A DNA stretch of 33,136 bases, from contig JAATGP010000034.1 of the NCBI GenBank assembly GCA_015654635.1, positions 1-33,136 on the forward strand. Direction: 5' to 3'. The notes under the pieces were generated by a model. The model was given only the letters and a program-made list of their open reading frames with translations. It did no database searches and had not been told where the DNA came from. Shown in pieces: positions 18,880 through 27,153 of this stretch (positions within the stretch are counted from its first letter, which is position 1; each line of letters begins with the position of its first letter). The DNA is from Alphaproteobacteria bacterium. GTDB lineage: Bacteria > Pseudomonadota > Alphaproteobacteria > Micropepsales > Micropepsaceae. Made by a program: the position numbers and the translations under genes.

Positions 18880-19440
18880 ATGATCCGTATCGCCACTCTT
18901 GTGAGCGCGACCGTCCTTTTGACGGGCGCCAGTTTCGCCGGGAGCGATGTGAAGCTGCCGCCCTTTTCTGCCATTGATGTGCATGGCGGCGGCGAGGTGA
19001 AACTTTCCTATGGGCCGGTGCAGCGCGTCACGATCATCAAAGGCGATACCAAGGTCGCGCTGGTCGTAGTGAAGGACCAAACCCTCGAGCTGTCACCCTG
19101 CTCGGGTGTGTGTTGGGGCAGCCACGATTTGTTGATCGAAGTGGTGACGCCGAAGCTCGACGCGCTCGATATCCATGGTGGCGGCTCGATTAGAGCCCAG
19201 GGTACTTTCCCTAAGCTGGCGCACGTTCATGCCGATATTCACGGCGGCGGCGAAGCCGATCTCAGTGCTATCCCGTTTGAGAGCGTGGATGCCGAGGTTC
19301 ACGGCGGCGGCTCGCTGCGCGTCAAGGCGCTGAACGCCTTGAATGCGCAAGTCCATGGCGGTGGCGAGGTCTTCTATCTCGGCCATCCCGCGCACATCAA
19401 CAGCCAGACCCATGGCGGCGGCTCGATCAGCGGCGAGTGA
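18880..19440 (+). CDS. Exported DUF2807/GIN-domain-like protein with alternating HGGGE / HGGGS motifs
   Basis: This 186-residue protein has a Sec signal peptide (residues 1-20, IRIATLVSATVLLTGASFA). The mature part looks like the head-GIN (DUF2807) beta-solenoid family, which usually carries repeated G-S-G turns. Here the turns are H-G-G-G: at residues 35-38, 99-102, 121-124, 141-144, 159-162 and 178-181. The residue after each runs strictly E, S, E, S, E, S. One C-x3-C pair (C74, C78) lies in the first, longer gap and may form a disulfide. The last five turns are 18-22 residues apart, about one solenoid coil. ATG 18880 has AAGGA eight bases upstream; 13 in-frame codons earlier lack a site. 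It is probably periplasmic or surface-located; the function is unknown and metal binding through the histidines is an inference. Confidence 0.82.
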   Translation: MIRIATLVSATVLLTGASFAGSDVKLPPFSAIDVHGGGEVKLSYGPVQRVTIIKGDTKVALVVVKDQTLELSPCSGVCWGSHDLLIEVVTPKLDALDIHGGGSIRAQGTFPKLAHVHADIHGGGEADLSAIPFESVDAEVHGGGSLRVKALNALNAQVHGGGEVFYLGHPAHINSQTHGGGSISGE

Positions 19441-19483
19441 ACGCTGAGGCGGCCATCTCCATCTGATCAAACTTCGCCACCGG

Positions 19484-19506
19484 AAGGCCGGGCCAAGCCC
19501 GGCCTT
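19484..19506. repeat. REP-like palindrome between convergent genes
   Basis: A perfect 10-bp stem, AAGGCCGGGC (19484-19493) with GCCCGGCCTT (19497-19506), has a three-base loop CAA. With its flanks (TGTCATTCCG on the minus strand) it resembles the dispersed palindromes found between convergent genes in many alphaproteobacteria. There is no T-run, so it may act as a transcription barrier or mRNA-end protector, not a classic terminator. Confidence 0.55.
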
Positions 19507-19518
19507 GACGGAATGACA

Positions 19519-20061
19519 CTAAGCCAGTGGATCGGGACCGAAGCGGTTTTCGCCGCGCGTGCCACGCAGGAAATAAAGTTCGATGAACACCCACAGACCG
19601 ATAAGACAGGCGATGACATAAGCCACGCCGCGCGCCAAACCGAGGGGACCAACGAACAGCCCGTGCGGTAATCCTTGCACCGAACCGGTGGCTATGACGG
19701 CGGCATTGAGCACCCAAGGCAGAGCAACATAGAAAAGAAGCCAACGCGCGCCCTTGTTACGGTCGTGCAGCCGTTTCACGATGATGGCGAAATAGGCCAC
19801 GACAAAGAGCACGAAGAGCACGACAATCCCGCCCACCGCATACCAAGTGGAGCCAGCGATGGGATTAGGAATCGGAAATGGTGCGGGATCGAAAGGCTTA
19901 TGATTCGTGTTGAAGGTCTGGATCGCCTGCCCATAGTGGCTCCACTGCAAGCCGGCGAACGCAAGCACGGCAGTTCCCACTTCCCAGACGAGGGTGACCA
20001 GCAGAAACAGCCACATTTTGGCACGGTTGATGCGCCCTGAAAATCCAAACAGGTAGTGCAT
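19519..20061 (-). CDS. DUF805 family inner-membrane protein
   Basis: This 180-residue integral membrane protein begins with the DUF805 opening M-x-x-x-L-F-G-F-S-G-R-I-N-R-A-x-x-W (residues 1-17). The later family blocks VKRLHDRNKGARWLL (the conserved R-L-H-D) and a Gly/Asn-rich tail near TRGENRFGPDPLA are also present. Hydrophobic segments appear near 18-38, 75-100, 112-135 and 145-165, suggesting four helices. ATG 20061 follows GGGGGGA and starts the domain exactly; 17 upstream in-frame residues lack a site. Function of the family is unknown. It is separate from folC (75-base gap) and converges on the HGGG gene. Confidence 0.9.
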   Translation of the reverse strand: MHYLFGFSGRINRAKMWLFLLVTLVWEVGTAVLAFAGLQWSHYGQAIQTFNTNHKPFDPAPFPIPNPIAGSTWYAVGGIVVLFVLFVVAYFAIIVKRLHDRNKGARWLLFYVALPWVLNAAVIATGSVQGLPHGLFVGPLGLARGVAYVIACLIGLWVFIELYFLRGTRGENRFGPDPLA

Positions 20062-20136
20062 GATATCCCCCCATATTCCCCACGCCAGTATGGCGCGAAG
20101 TCGGACAGACATCTAGCGCGATGATTTAAAGCTGTT

Positions 20137-21438
20137 CTAACCGTTCTCCAGCAGCACTTCGCCGGCGAGATAGAGCGAACCGCAGATCAAGATGCGGGGC
20201 GGGCAATCTTCATCGTCCATCCGCGCCATGGCAGCCACCTGGAGCATGGCGTCCTCCAAATCTTCGGCGGGTGAAGCTTCCAGGCCAGCATCGCGGACAC
20301 GGTCATAGAGCGCCCCGGAGCCGAGGCTGGCATGTTCGCCTGCGATTGCGACCGTCACGACATGGCGCACCAAGCCGCGAAAGGCGGAGAAGAAGCCGGT
20401 GGCATCTTTGTTCGCGAGCATACCGCTGATGAGGTAGAGCGGCTTTTCGGCCCTCTCTTCCAGATCGGCGAGCGTGCGGGCCACGGCGGCGGCGCCATGA
20501 GGATTGTGCCCGCCATCGAGCCAGACCTCCGAATCGCGGGGTGCCAGATCGATCAGCGGGCCGTGAGAGAGGCGCTGCATCCGCGCCGGCCATTCGACGC
20601 CGCGTAAGCCTTTTTCAATCGCCTTGTCGCTGACCCAGTTCGATTGGCGCAAAGCCGCTATGGCCGTGGCGGCATTCTCGATCTGATGGCGGCCGACAAG
20701 GCGTGGCAATGGCAAATCAAGCAGCCCTCCCAAGTCCTGATAGACCATACGGCCATGTTCCTGATGAGCGAAGAAATCTTGCCCGAAGGCCACAACCGGC
20801 GACCCCAGGGAATCGGCACGATGCATGATCACCTCGCGCGGACCATCTTCCTGTGGCCCGATGATTACGGGCGATCCCGCCTTGATGATGCCTGCCTTCT
20901 CAAAGGCGATGCCATCGAGATCGGTGCCAAGGAACTCGGCGTGATCCAAGCCGATGGGGGTGATGACCGTGGTGGCAGGCCTTTCGATCACGTTGGTGGC
21001 GTCATATTTTCCGCCCAGCCCCACCTCCAGCACCAGCGCATCGGCCTTGTGGCGCGAAAAGGCGAGGAAGGCCGCGGCGGTGGTGATCTCGAAAAAGGTG
21101 ATGGGGGCGCCATCGTTCACCGCCTCGCATTCCTCGAGCAGAGCGGCGAGTTCGGATTCGGTAATCAGCGTTCCGGCCAGACGGATGCGTTCATGAAAGT
21201 GCACCAGATGTGGCGAGGCATAAACATGCACTTTCAGCCCTTGCGCTTCCAGCATGGCGCGGCTGAAGGCGCAGGTTGAGCCTTTGCCATTGGTGCCCGC
21301 AACATGGATGACCGGCGGCAAGCGCCGCTCCGGATGCCCGAGCGCGGCCAGGAGGCGCTGCACGCGATCCAGAACCAAATCGATCTTTTTGGGATGCAGC
21401 GCGAGCAGACGTTCGAGAATGATGTCGCTGCCGCCCAT
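20137..21438 (-). CDS. folC: Bifunctional dihydrofolate / folylpolyglutamate synthase
   Basis: FolC makes dihydrofolate from dihydropteroate and glutamate and then extends the glutamate tail, in the cytoplasm. The 433-residue Mur-ligase-fold protein has the P-loop HVAGTNGKGST (residues 45-55), YASPHLVHFHERI, the block VLEVGLGGKYDATN, ITPIGLDHAEFLG, and LDGGHNPHGA in the C-terminal domain. Its ATG overlaps the accD stop by one base (TGATG). This accD-folC junction is typical of proteobacteria and makes folC the last gene of the pyrF/trp/accD set. Confidence 0.96.
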   Translation of the reverse strand: MGGSDIILERLLALHPKKIDLVLDRVQRLLAALGHPERRLPPVIHVAGTNGKGSTCAFSRAMLEAQGLKVHVYASPHLVHFHERIRLAGTLITESELAALLEECEAVNDGAPITFFEITTAAAFLAFSRHKADALVLEVGLGGKYDATNVIERPATTVITPIGLDHAEFLGTDLDGIAFEKAGIIKAGSPVIIGPQEDGPREVIMHRADSLGSPVVAFGQDFFAHQEHGRMVYQDLGGLLDLPLPRLVGRHQIENAATAIAALRQSNWVSDKAIEKGLRGVEWPARMQRLSHGPLIDLAPRDSEVWLDGGHNPHGAAAVARTLADLEERAEKPLYLISGMLANKDATGFFSAFRGLVRHVVTVAIAGEHASLGSGALYDRVRDAGLEASPAEDLEDAMLQVAAMARMDDEDCPPRILICGSLYLAGEVLLENG

Positions 21439-22370
21439 CAGGCTCCGCTTCCGGCGACGCGCGCCACGCTGCCCGTGATCACCCGCGGTGCCAGCGGCAG
21501 CACGTTGTGCGGCGCGTTCTTCTTCATCAACAGATGCAGGACGCGCGATAGCGTGCTGCGCATCTGGCTGCGATGGACGACCATATCGACCATGCCATGG
21601 GCCAGAAGATATTCCGCCCGCTGATACCCTTCCGGCAGCTGTTCACGCACCGCATTGGCGGTGACGCGCTGGCCGGCAAAACCGATCAACGCATTGGGCT
21701 CGGCGATGTGAACGTCGCCTAGCATGGCGTAAGAGGCGGATACCCCGCCGGTGGTGGGATCGGTAAGGACGACAATATACGGCAGCCCCGCATCACACAG
21801 CATATCGACCGCAATGGTCACACGCGGCATCTGCATCAGCGACAGAACGCCTTCCTGCATGCGCGCGCCGCCCGAGCCGACGTAGAGAACAAAGGGCCTG
21901 CCCTCATCGACCGCAGCCTGCATGGCGTTGATCAGCGCCTCGCCCACCGCCATGCCGAGCGAACCGCCCATGAAGTCGAAAGCCTGCACCGCAACCATGA
22001 TGGGAAGACCCTCAATCATGCCGCGCGCCGCCGAGAGGCCATCGATCTTGCCAGTCTTGGAGCGGGCATCGCGCAAGCGGTCGGTGTAGCGCTTCTCGTC
22101 GCGGAAGCGCAGCGGATCGGCCGCCACTTCCGGCGGGATCAATTCTTCGCAAATCCCCGCATCGAAGGTCTGGGCAAAGCGTTCCGCCGCCCCGATGCGC
22201 ATGTGATGACCGCATTGCGGACAGACGAATAGTGCCGCGGTCAGATCGCGGTGGAAAATCATCTCCCCGCACGCCGGGCATTTGCGCCACAGATTGTCAG
22301 GGGTCGAGGATTTGACCGAGCCGATCAGGCTTTTGATCCGAGGGCGGACGAAATTGGTGAGCCAGTTCAT
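21438..22370 (-). CDS. accD: Acetyl-CoA carboxylase carboxyltransferase subunit beta
   Basis: AccD with AccA transfers CO2 from carboxybiotin to acetyl-CoA to give malonyl-CoA, the first step of fatty-acid synthesis. The 310-residue protein has the N-terminal zinc ribbon C31-x2-C34-x15-C50-x2-C53 (CPACGEMIFHRD, CPQCGHHM). The crotonase-like carboxyltransferase domain follows, with GGSLGMAVGEA and SGGARMQEG forming the oxyanion and acyl-CoA site, and TDPTTGGVSAS. ATG 22370 lies four bases after the trpA stop. The trpA-accD-folC order is conserved in alphaproteobacteria. Confidence 0.97.
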   Translation of the reverse strand: MNWLTNFVRPRIKSLIGSVKSSTPDNLWRKCPACGEMIFHRDLTAALFVCPQCGHHMRIGAAERFAQTFDAGICEELIPPEVAADPLRFRDEKRYTDRLRDARSKTGKIDGLSAARGMIEGLPIMVAVQAFDFMGGSLGMAVGEALINAMQAAVDEGRPFVLYVGSGGARMQEGVLSLMQMPRVTIAVDMLCDAGLPYIVVLTDPTTGGVSASYAMLGDVHIAEPNALIGFAGQRVTANAVREQLPEGYQRAEYLLAHGMVDMVVHRSQMRSTLSRVLHLLMKKNAPHNVLPLAPRVITGSVARVAGSGA

Positions 22371-22374
22371 GGGG

Positions 22375-23187
22375 CTATCCTATCACAGTTCCGTTGCGGG
22401 CGGTATGCACCGCTGCCGCGAGTTCTGCACAGTACGAAATCACGGCATCGATGCCCTCACCCGCGGCGATGCGTTCGACAATGGCCGAGCCGACCACGGC
22501 GGCATCAGCAAAACCGGCGATCGCCTTGGCCTGCTCCGGGGTCTTGATACCGAAACCGACGGCACAGGGAAGCGCTGTGGCAGCCTGCAGCCGAGTAATA
22601 GCGGCGCGGACGTCGCCTTCGGCAAAGCTCTTGGTGCCGGTGACACCGGTTATCGAGACATAATAGAGAAAGCCGCCCGCACCATCCAGAATGGTCTTGA
22701 GACGCCTATCGTTGGATGTGGGGGTCGCCAGCCGCACGATATCGATGCCCTGCGCATTGGCGGGAAGGCGCAGAACATCGTCTTCCTCCGGCGGCAGATC
22801 GACGGTGATGAGCCCGTCCACACCGGCTTCGCCAGCGTCCTTGGCAAACTTCGCGGTGCCGTATTTGTGGATGGGGTTGTAATAGCCCATCAGCACAATC
22901 GGCGTCTTTTTGTTGGTCTTGCGGAAGGTGCGCACCAGCTCCAGCACTTTGGGCAGTGTCATGCCCGCTTCCAGCGCCCGCAAAGACGACGCCTGAATCG
23001 CCGGGCCATCGGCCATCGGGTCGGAGAAGGGAATGCCAAGCTCGATCACATCGGCGCCCGCCTCCGGCAAACGCGCGAGTAACGCCGCGGTGGTCTCAGC
23101 ATGGGGATCGCCTGCCGTGATGAAGGCGATAAAAGCGGCGCGGTTCTGAGCTTTCAGGTCCGCGAAACGGGGGCCAAGGCGGCTCAT
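22375..23187 (-). CDS. trpA: Tryptophan synthase alpha chain
   Basis: TrpA cleaves indole-3-glycerol phosphate to indole and glyceraldehyde-3-phosphate; indole then tunnels to TrpB. The 270-residue TIM barrel shows catalytic E49 ([13 protein letters not shown]) and D60 (PMADGPAIQ), the same numbers as in the Salmonella enzyme. Also present are LMGYYNPIH, the loop DLPPEE, and the phosphate-binding [10 protein letters not shown]. The start is taken at ATG 23187, which overlaps the trpB stop as ATGA; 21 in-frame upstream residues inside trpB are not part of the domain. Overlap implies coupled, equimolar translation with trpB, which suits a 2:2 complex. Confidence 0.97.
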   Translation of the reverse strand: MSRLGPRFADLKAQNRAAFIAFITAGDPHAETTAALLARLPEAGADVIELGIPFSDPMADGPAIQASSLRALEAGMTLPKVLELVRTFRKTNKKTPIVLMGYYNPIHKYGTAKFAKDAGEAGVDGLITVDLPPEEDDVLRLPANAQGIDIVRLATPTSNDRRLKTILDGAGGFLYYVSITGVTGTKSFAEGDVRAAITRLQAATALPCAVGFGIKTPEQAKAIAGFADAAVVGSAIVERIAAGEGIDAVISYCAELAAAVHTARNGTVIG

Positions 23188-24395
23188 AGCTTTTCTCCCA
23201 ATACGGCGGCGACCGTATTCGCGTCTTTGTCGCCGCGGCCCGAGAGGCAAACGACAACGATGGCGTCCTTGGGCATGTCTTTGGCCACGCGCATGACATG
23301 GGCGATGGCGTGGGAGGATTCCAGCGCCGGAATGATGCCTTCGAGCTTGGACAAAGCCATAAAAGCATCAATCGCTTGATCATCTGTGGCCGAGAAATAT
23401 TTCACCCTTCCCGTATCGCGCAGCCAGGAATGCTCCGGCCCAACACCGGGATAATCGAGCCCCGCCGAAATCGAATGGGCTTCGATGATCTGACCGTCAT
23501 TGTCCTGCAACAGATAGGAGCGCGAACCGTGCAGCACGCCGGGCACGCCTTTGGTCAGAGTGGCGGCATGATGGGGCGTGTCGATGCCCTTACCCGCCGC
23601 TTCGACGCCGTGAATTTCCACCTCGGGATCATCGAGAAAGGCATGGAACATGCCGATGGCATTGGAGCCGCCGCCGACGCAAGCCGAGACCAGATCCGGC
23701 AGACGGCCTTCGCGCTCCAGAATCTGGCTGCGGCTCTCACTGCCGATAACGGCCTGAAAGTCACGCACCATCATCGGATAAGGATGCATGCCCGCGGCCG
23801 AGCCGATAATATAAAAAGTGTCCTCGACATTGGCGACCCAATCGCGGATGGCCTCGTTCATGGCGTCCTTCAAAGTGCGGGAGCCGGATTTGACGGGCCG
23901 CACTTCGGTTCCCAAGAGGCGCATGCGGAAGACGTTCGGCTTCTGCCGCTCGATATCGACCTCGCCCATATAGACGACGCAGGGAAAACCGAAACGCGCT
24001 GCGACAGTGGCCGTGGCCACGCCGTGCTGACCGGCACCCGTCTCGGCGATGATGCGGGTCTTGCCCATGCGGCGGGCAAGCAGAATTTGCCCCAGGCAAT
24101 TGTTGATCTTGTGCGCGCCGGTGTGGTTGAGGTCTTCGCGCTTGAGATAAATCTTGGCGCCACCGACATGGTTGGTCAGGCGCTCGGCGAAGTAGAGTGG
24201 GCTTTCGCGGCCGACATAATGCTTGAGCAGGCCATCAAGCTCTTCATGGAAAGCCGGATCAGCCTTGGCGGCCTCATAAGCCTGCTCCAATTCGAGGACC
24301 AGCGGCATCAAGGTTTCGGCCACGAAGCGGCCACCATAAGCGCCGAAATGGCCGTTGATGTCAGGCCCGGTGCGGAAGGAATTGGGCGTCGTCAC
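23184..24395 (-). CDS. trpB: Tryptophan synthase beta chain
   Basis: TrpB is the PLP enzyme that joins indole and serine to give tryptophan. The 403-residue protein has the opening [20 protein letters not shown], the PLP lysine K96 in [15 protein letters not shown], the family block [17 protein letters not shown], and the phosphate loop [10 protein letters not shown]. The start is a GTG at 24395 whose last bases form the trpF stop (GTGA overlap). It overlaps trpA at its end, so trpF, trpB and trpA are read in a coupled chain. Confidence 0.98.
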   Translation of the reverse strand: MTTPNSFRTGPDINGHFGAYGGRFVAETLMPLVLELEQAYEAAKADPAFHEELDGLLKHYVGRESPLYFAERLTNHVGGAKIYLKREDLNHTGAHKINNCLGQILLARRMGKTRIIAETGAGQHGVATATVAARFGFPCVVYMGEVDIERQKPNVFRMRLLGTEVRPVKSGSRTLKDAMNEAIRDWVANVEDTFYIIGSAAGMHPYPMMVRDFQAVIGSESRSQILEREGRLPDLVSACVGGGSNAIGMFHAFLDDPEVEIHGVEAAGKGIDTPHHAATLTKGVPGVLHGSRSYLLQDNDGQIIEAHSISAGLDYPGVGPEHSWLRDTGRVKYFSATDDQAIDAFMALSKLEGIIPALESSHAIAHVMRVAKDMPKDAIVVVCLSGRGDKDANTVAAVLGEKL

Positions 24396-25054
24396 GGCTG
24401 CGCCTCCGAAATGTTGAGATGGTTGCGGGCGGCGGATACGAAATCAGCGATCAGGGATGCGCTTTTGACACCCGGCGCGATCTCGACGCCAGAGGAGACA
24501 TCCACACCGGGCGCCTCCGAAGCGGCGATAGCGCGTGCCACATTGCCGGGATTGAGCCCGCCTGCGAGCAGCCAAGGCCGGGCAAAGCGGCGCCCCTTGA
24601 GCAGCTGCCAGTCAAAAGCGTTGCCATGGCCCCCGGGGCGAAGGCCCTCCGGGGCTTTGGCATCGAAGAGAAACATATCGGCGATGTCGTCAAAGCGCGG
24701 CACGGCGGTAAAATCGTCCGCCCCGGCGATAGCAAAAGCCTTGATCAGCCCCACGCCGAAGCGCGCCTTGATGGCAGCCGCCCGCTCGGGGGTTTCGCGG
24801 CCATGAAGCTGGAGAAAATCGGGGCGCACGGCTTCCACCGCCGCAGTCAGCCAGGAATCATCGGCATCGGCCACCAGGGCAGCCAGCCGAACCCGGCCGC
24901 GCAAATGATTGGCCAAAGCGCGGGCTGCCTCAAAACCAAGATGACGGGGGGATTTGGGATGAAAAACCAAGCCGACAAAATCCGCCCCCGCCCGCACCGC
25001 GGCATCAGCGGCTTCGGCAGCGTTTACACCGCAAATTTTGACGATAAGCGCCAT
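24392..25054 (-). CDS. trpF: Phosphoribosylanthranilate isomerase
   Basis: TrpF catalyses the Amadori rearrangement of phosphoribosylanthranilate to CdRP in tryptophan synthesis. The 220-residue TIM barrel starts at VKICGVN, whose cysteine is the catalytic base (C8). It shows [43 protein letters not shown] with the catalytic aspartate, [14 protein letters not shown] and GVDVSSGVE for phosphate binding. ATG 25054 is the natural start. It lies 56 bases after pyrF and overlaps trpB. trpC, trpD and trpE are not in the window, so the pathway is split, as is usual in this class. Confidence 0.96.
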   Translation of the reverse strand: MALIVKICGVNAAEAADAAVRAGADFVGLVFHPKSPRHLGFEAARALANHLRGRVRLAALVADADDSWLTAAVEAVRPDFLQLHGRETPERAAAIKARFGVGLIKAFAIAGADDFTAVPRFDDIADMFLFDAKAPEGLRPGGHGNAFDWQLLKGRRFARPWLLAGGLNPGNVARAIAASEAPGVDVSSGVEIAPGVKSASLIADFVSAARNHLNISEAQP

Positions 25055-25110
25055 GAGGCGCCGCTTATCGCTGTCGCGGCACGGGAAATCAAGCTTGGCC
25101 GTGCGGACGG

Positions 25111-25818
25111 CTAAAAGCCTGCGAGTCCAAGCTCCTGCGCGATAGCCTTGGCGGCGGCGGCGGGGTCTGGAACGGCGGTAATGGGCCGGCCGATGATCAG
25201 GATGTCGGCGCCGGCAGCCCGGGCTTCCGAGGGCGTCATTACCCGGCGCTGATCACCCAGGGCGGTGCCGGCGGGGCGAATGCCGGGAACAATGGTGAGG
25301 AAATCGGGTCCAGCCACCTTGCGCACCGTGGCCAGTTCATGGGCGCTGCAGACCACGCCGTCCAAGCCACTGGCCTTGGTCAAGGCCGCGAGCCGCGCCA
25401 CCTGATCGCGCGCCGGGCCCTTCTGGCCCGTCGCCTCCAGCGCGGCTTCGTCCATGGAGGTCAAAACCGTCACCGCGGTGAGGAGGGGCCGCGGCGTCCA
25501 AGGGGCAATGGCGGCGGCGGCAGCGCGCATCATCGCCTCCCCGCCCGAGGCATGAACATTGAAAATCGCAACGCCGAGCCCGGCAATCACCGTGGATGCC
25601 CCTGCCACCGTATTCGGGATGTCGTGGAATTTCACATCGGCAAAGACCGGCAGACCGATTTCGACCACCCGGCGCACAGCCTCTGGTCCCAGCGCGCTAA
25701 TGAATTCGAGTCCCACCTTTAGACCGCCAACATAAGGCTTCACAGCCTGCGCCAATTCGAGGGCGCGCGACAGGTTCGGCGTATCAAGGGCCACGAAAAC
25801 GGGATTGGGAAAGCGCAT
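25111..25818 (-). CDS. pyrF: Orotidine-5'-phosphate decarboxylase
   Basis: PyrF makes UMP from OMP, the last step of de novo pyrimidine synthesis. The 235-residue TIM barrel carries the catalytic array D61-x-K63-x-x-D66 in FADVKFHDIPNT, VALDTPNL near the N-terminus, the segment VHASGGEAM, and the phosphate loop IVPGIRP with IGRPIT. ATG 25818, with AGGA five bases upstream, begins the domain. The frame stays open for 37 codons further upstream, but those codons run into the repeat-bearing intergenic region and are not conserved-looking. pyrF is probably first in the pyrF-trpF-trpB-trpA-accD-folC set. A 42-bp repeat element lies 87 bases upstream and could affect its promoter. Confidence 0.96.
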   Translation of the reverse strand: MRFPNPVFVALDTPNLSRALELAQAVKPYVGGLKVGLEFISALGPEAVRRVVEIGLPVFADVKFHDIPNTVAGASTVIAGLGVAIFNVHASGGEAMMRAAAAAIAPWTPRPLLTAVTVLTSMDEAALEATGQKGPARDQVARLAALTKASGLDGVVCSAHELATVRKVAGPDFLTIVPGIRPAGTALGDQRRVMTPSEARAAGADILIIGRPITAVPDPAAAAKAIAQELGLAGF

Positions 25819-25904
25819 CAATATCCTGCCTGACGTCGTTGAGATGATGGATGAGGAATAGGCGTTCGGTGCGCGAAAATCGAGCCCCAGAGTCGCTTTG
25901 AGGG

Positions 25905-25946
25905 GCAAGCCGAAACATTGCGGCTCCACAGATCATTGTTGTGTAC
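25905..25946. repeat. 42-bp repeat element, copy A
   Basis: This copy begins GCAAGCC and ends in the 17-bp imperfect dyad CACAGATCATTGTTGTG (25927-25943) followed by TAC. By hand it matches copy C at 35 of 42 positions. It lies 87 bases upstream of the pyrF start. Confidence 0.75.
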
Positions 25947-26048
25947 AATCGTCGAATGCCACACGCGGCCCTCATGGCTTGACGTTGTACGTTGGCCAGT
26001 AAACGAGCGTCCCCTTGTTCATTGGGACTGACCGAGTCGCTGCAGCGT

Positions 26049-26090
26049 GCAAGGCAAACGAGGGCTCATCCCCAGGACATTGCTGTGCAT
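26049..26090. repeat. 42-bp repeat element, copy B
   Basis: This is the most diverged copy. It begins GCAAGGC and carries the dyad CCCAGGACATTGCTGTG (26071-26087) followed by CAT, at the same 22-base offset from the GCAAG start as the other copies. An extra ACAGCTGT palindrome follows almost at once. Confidence 0.6.
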
Positions 26091-26232
26091 GAAACAGCTG
26101 TAAAAAGCAACGCGGTGATGCGCCCCATCACGGCGCTCTTCGGCTCGCGCATCCGTGCCATGCTGCAAAATACAAGCTCAGATTCTGGATAAAGACGACT
26201 TTGCGAGAATCGCAGATGGAGAAAAATCGGGG

Positions 26233-26274
26233 GCAAGCCGCAACATTGATGAGTCACAGATCACTGTTGTGTAC
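26233..26274. repeat. 42-bp repeat element, copy C
   Basis: This copy begins GCAAGCC and ends in CACAGATCACTGTTGTG (26255-26271) followed by TAC. The left block GCAAGCCG-x-AACATTG and the right 20 bases are shared with copy A, while the six bases between them differ almost completely. Confidence 0.75.
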
Positions 26275-26302
26275 GACTCGTTCGGGCGAATTTTGCCATC
26301 GC

Positions 26303-26451
26303 GATAATACCGCCGCACCCTGCAGAATTCTGTGCGTAGCGGATAATACGTCCTTGCGTATTAAGAGTTTTGAAACCCCGCTGCGGAGCAAAAACACTTC
26401 ATCCAAAACATGAGGACAAATCGAATCGAGTACTGCCGCTGTGGATAATAC
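26303..26451. repeat. Three GATAATAC octamers
   Basis: Exact GATAATAC occurs at 26303-26310, 26342-26349 and 26444-26451, each preceded by C or G. The last overlaps the perfect DnaA-box match. The octamer resembles a -10 promoter hexamer (GATAAT) but I could not pair the copies with consistent -35 elements. Confidence 0.5.
26440..26448 (-). promoter_or_regulatory. Perfect DnaA-box match
   Basis: TGTGGATAA is the exact reverse complement of the consensus TTATCCACA. TCTGGATAA at 26184-26192 matches 8 of 9 and AGCGGATAA at 26338-26346 matches 7 of 9. A single perfect 9-mer can occur by chance; the clustering with repeats is what makes it notable. Confidence 0.4.
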
Positions 26452-26455
26452 AGAA

Positions 26456-26497
26456 GCAAGCCACAGCAACACCAGCGCACAGAACAATGCTGTGCAT
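26456..26497. repeat. 42-bp repeat element, copy D
   Basis: This copy begins GCAAGCC and carries the best dyad of the set, CACAGAACAATGCTGTG (26478-26494), with perfect five-base arms, followed by CAT as in copy B. A second dyad, CACAGACAATCTGT, follows immediately. A perfect DnaA-box match ends eight bases upstream. Confidence 0.7.
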
Positions 26498-26859
26498 CAC
26501 AGACAATCTGTAGGCGGAGTTGCAGCGGCAAGGCGCTCGCGTTTGAGCCCGCGGGAGCTGCAACCGCGCCGCTTCAGGATGGTGGAAAGAGCGTGGCCGC
26601 CCGATGCAATGCCCCGCCGGGGGCGCAGCGCCTCTCCTCAAGCGAGATTATTATCCCTTCCGGGAGACGCGAACGCGAGGGAGCGAAACGGGGGAGTGCG
26701 GCCCCAAACGCCAATGCACGCACAGTGCCAAAAGCAGTGCGCGGAGTGCTTATCCCGTCTTCAATATTGCTGTACTGTAACGATCGGGGTCACCCTTCCC
26801 TCCCATCCACCGCGCTACGCGCTAAGGACGGTGGGGGACAACCTTGGGCAATCTGGAAA

Positions 26860-27153
26860 TTACGAACCGCTGCCGTTGATATTCAGGCGCTCACGCAATT
26901 CTTTGCCCGTGCGGAAGAACGGGGCCCGCTTCTCGTCCACTTCGACCGGCTCGCCAGTTCGGGGATTGCGGCCCATGCGTGCGGGGCGGACCTTAACCGA
27001 AAAGGCGCCAAAACCGCGCAACTCCACGCGGTGGCCATCAGCCAAAGCCTTGGTAACTTGGTCGAGAACCGTCGAAACAATCCGCTCCACATCGCGGTGG
27101 TATAAATGCGGATAGCGCGCCGTCAGACGTGCAACCAATTCGGATTTAATCAT
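26860..27153 (-). CDS. ihfB: Integration host factor subunit beta
   Basis: IHF-beta pairs with IHF-alpha to bend DNA sharply at specific sites in replication, recombination and sigma-54 transcription. The 97-residue HU/IHF-fold protein has [21 protein letters not shown] in the helical body, [12 protein letters not shown], and the DNA-inserting arm [15 protein letters not shown] with the intercalating proline in R-N-P. The start PHLYHRDVE spacing and the opening [10 protein letters not shown] are those of IhfB rather than IhfA or HU. ATG 27153 follows GGGGCAAGGGG. In alphaproteobacteria ihfB usually sits close downstream of rpsA; here about 4.8 kb of extra DNA separates them. Confidence 0.95.
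   Translation of the reverse strand: MIKSELVARLTARYPHLYHRDVERIVSTVLDQVTKALADGHRVELRGFGAFSVKVRPARMGRNPRTGEPVEVDEKRAPFFRTGKELRERLNINGSGS

Larger units (their letters stand above)
25819..26859. other. 1-kb gene-poor region with repeated dyads and DnaA-like boxes
   Basis: I see no convincing gene between pyrF and ihfB. Open frames such as 26254-26487 (minus) and 26441-27115 (plus) lack ribosome-binding sites and family features. What it does hold is four copies of a 42-bp element (25905, 26049, 26233, 26456), three exact GATAATAC octamers, one perfect DnaA-box match and one 8-of-9 match, and near 26810-26835 a CCACCG/CGGTGG hairpin that may mark the end of the ihfB transcript. The stretch from about 26090 to 26460 is visibly richer in A and T than the flanking genes. 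Possible roles are a regulatory hub for pyrF, a set of small RNAs, or a replication-related site; none is established. Confidence 0.5.

Noticed and set aside
23298..24806. Plus-strand open frame of 502 codons across trpB and trpF
   Set aside because: It is an antisense shadow of two certain genes with no family features of its own.
26254..26487. Minus-strand 77-codon frame with a hydrophobic N-terminus
   Set aside because: It resembles a signal peptide, but starts with TTG inside repeat copy D, has no ribosome-binding site and ends in copy C; probably chance.
25905..26497. CRISPR array
   Set aside because: There are only four diverged repeats with spacings of 144, 184 and 223 bases and no cas genes; not CRISPR geometry.
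26441..27115. Plus-strand open frame over the repeat region and ihfB
   Set aside because: It runs antisense to ihfB, its first part lies in copy D of the repeat, and no ribosome-binding site is visible.
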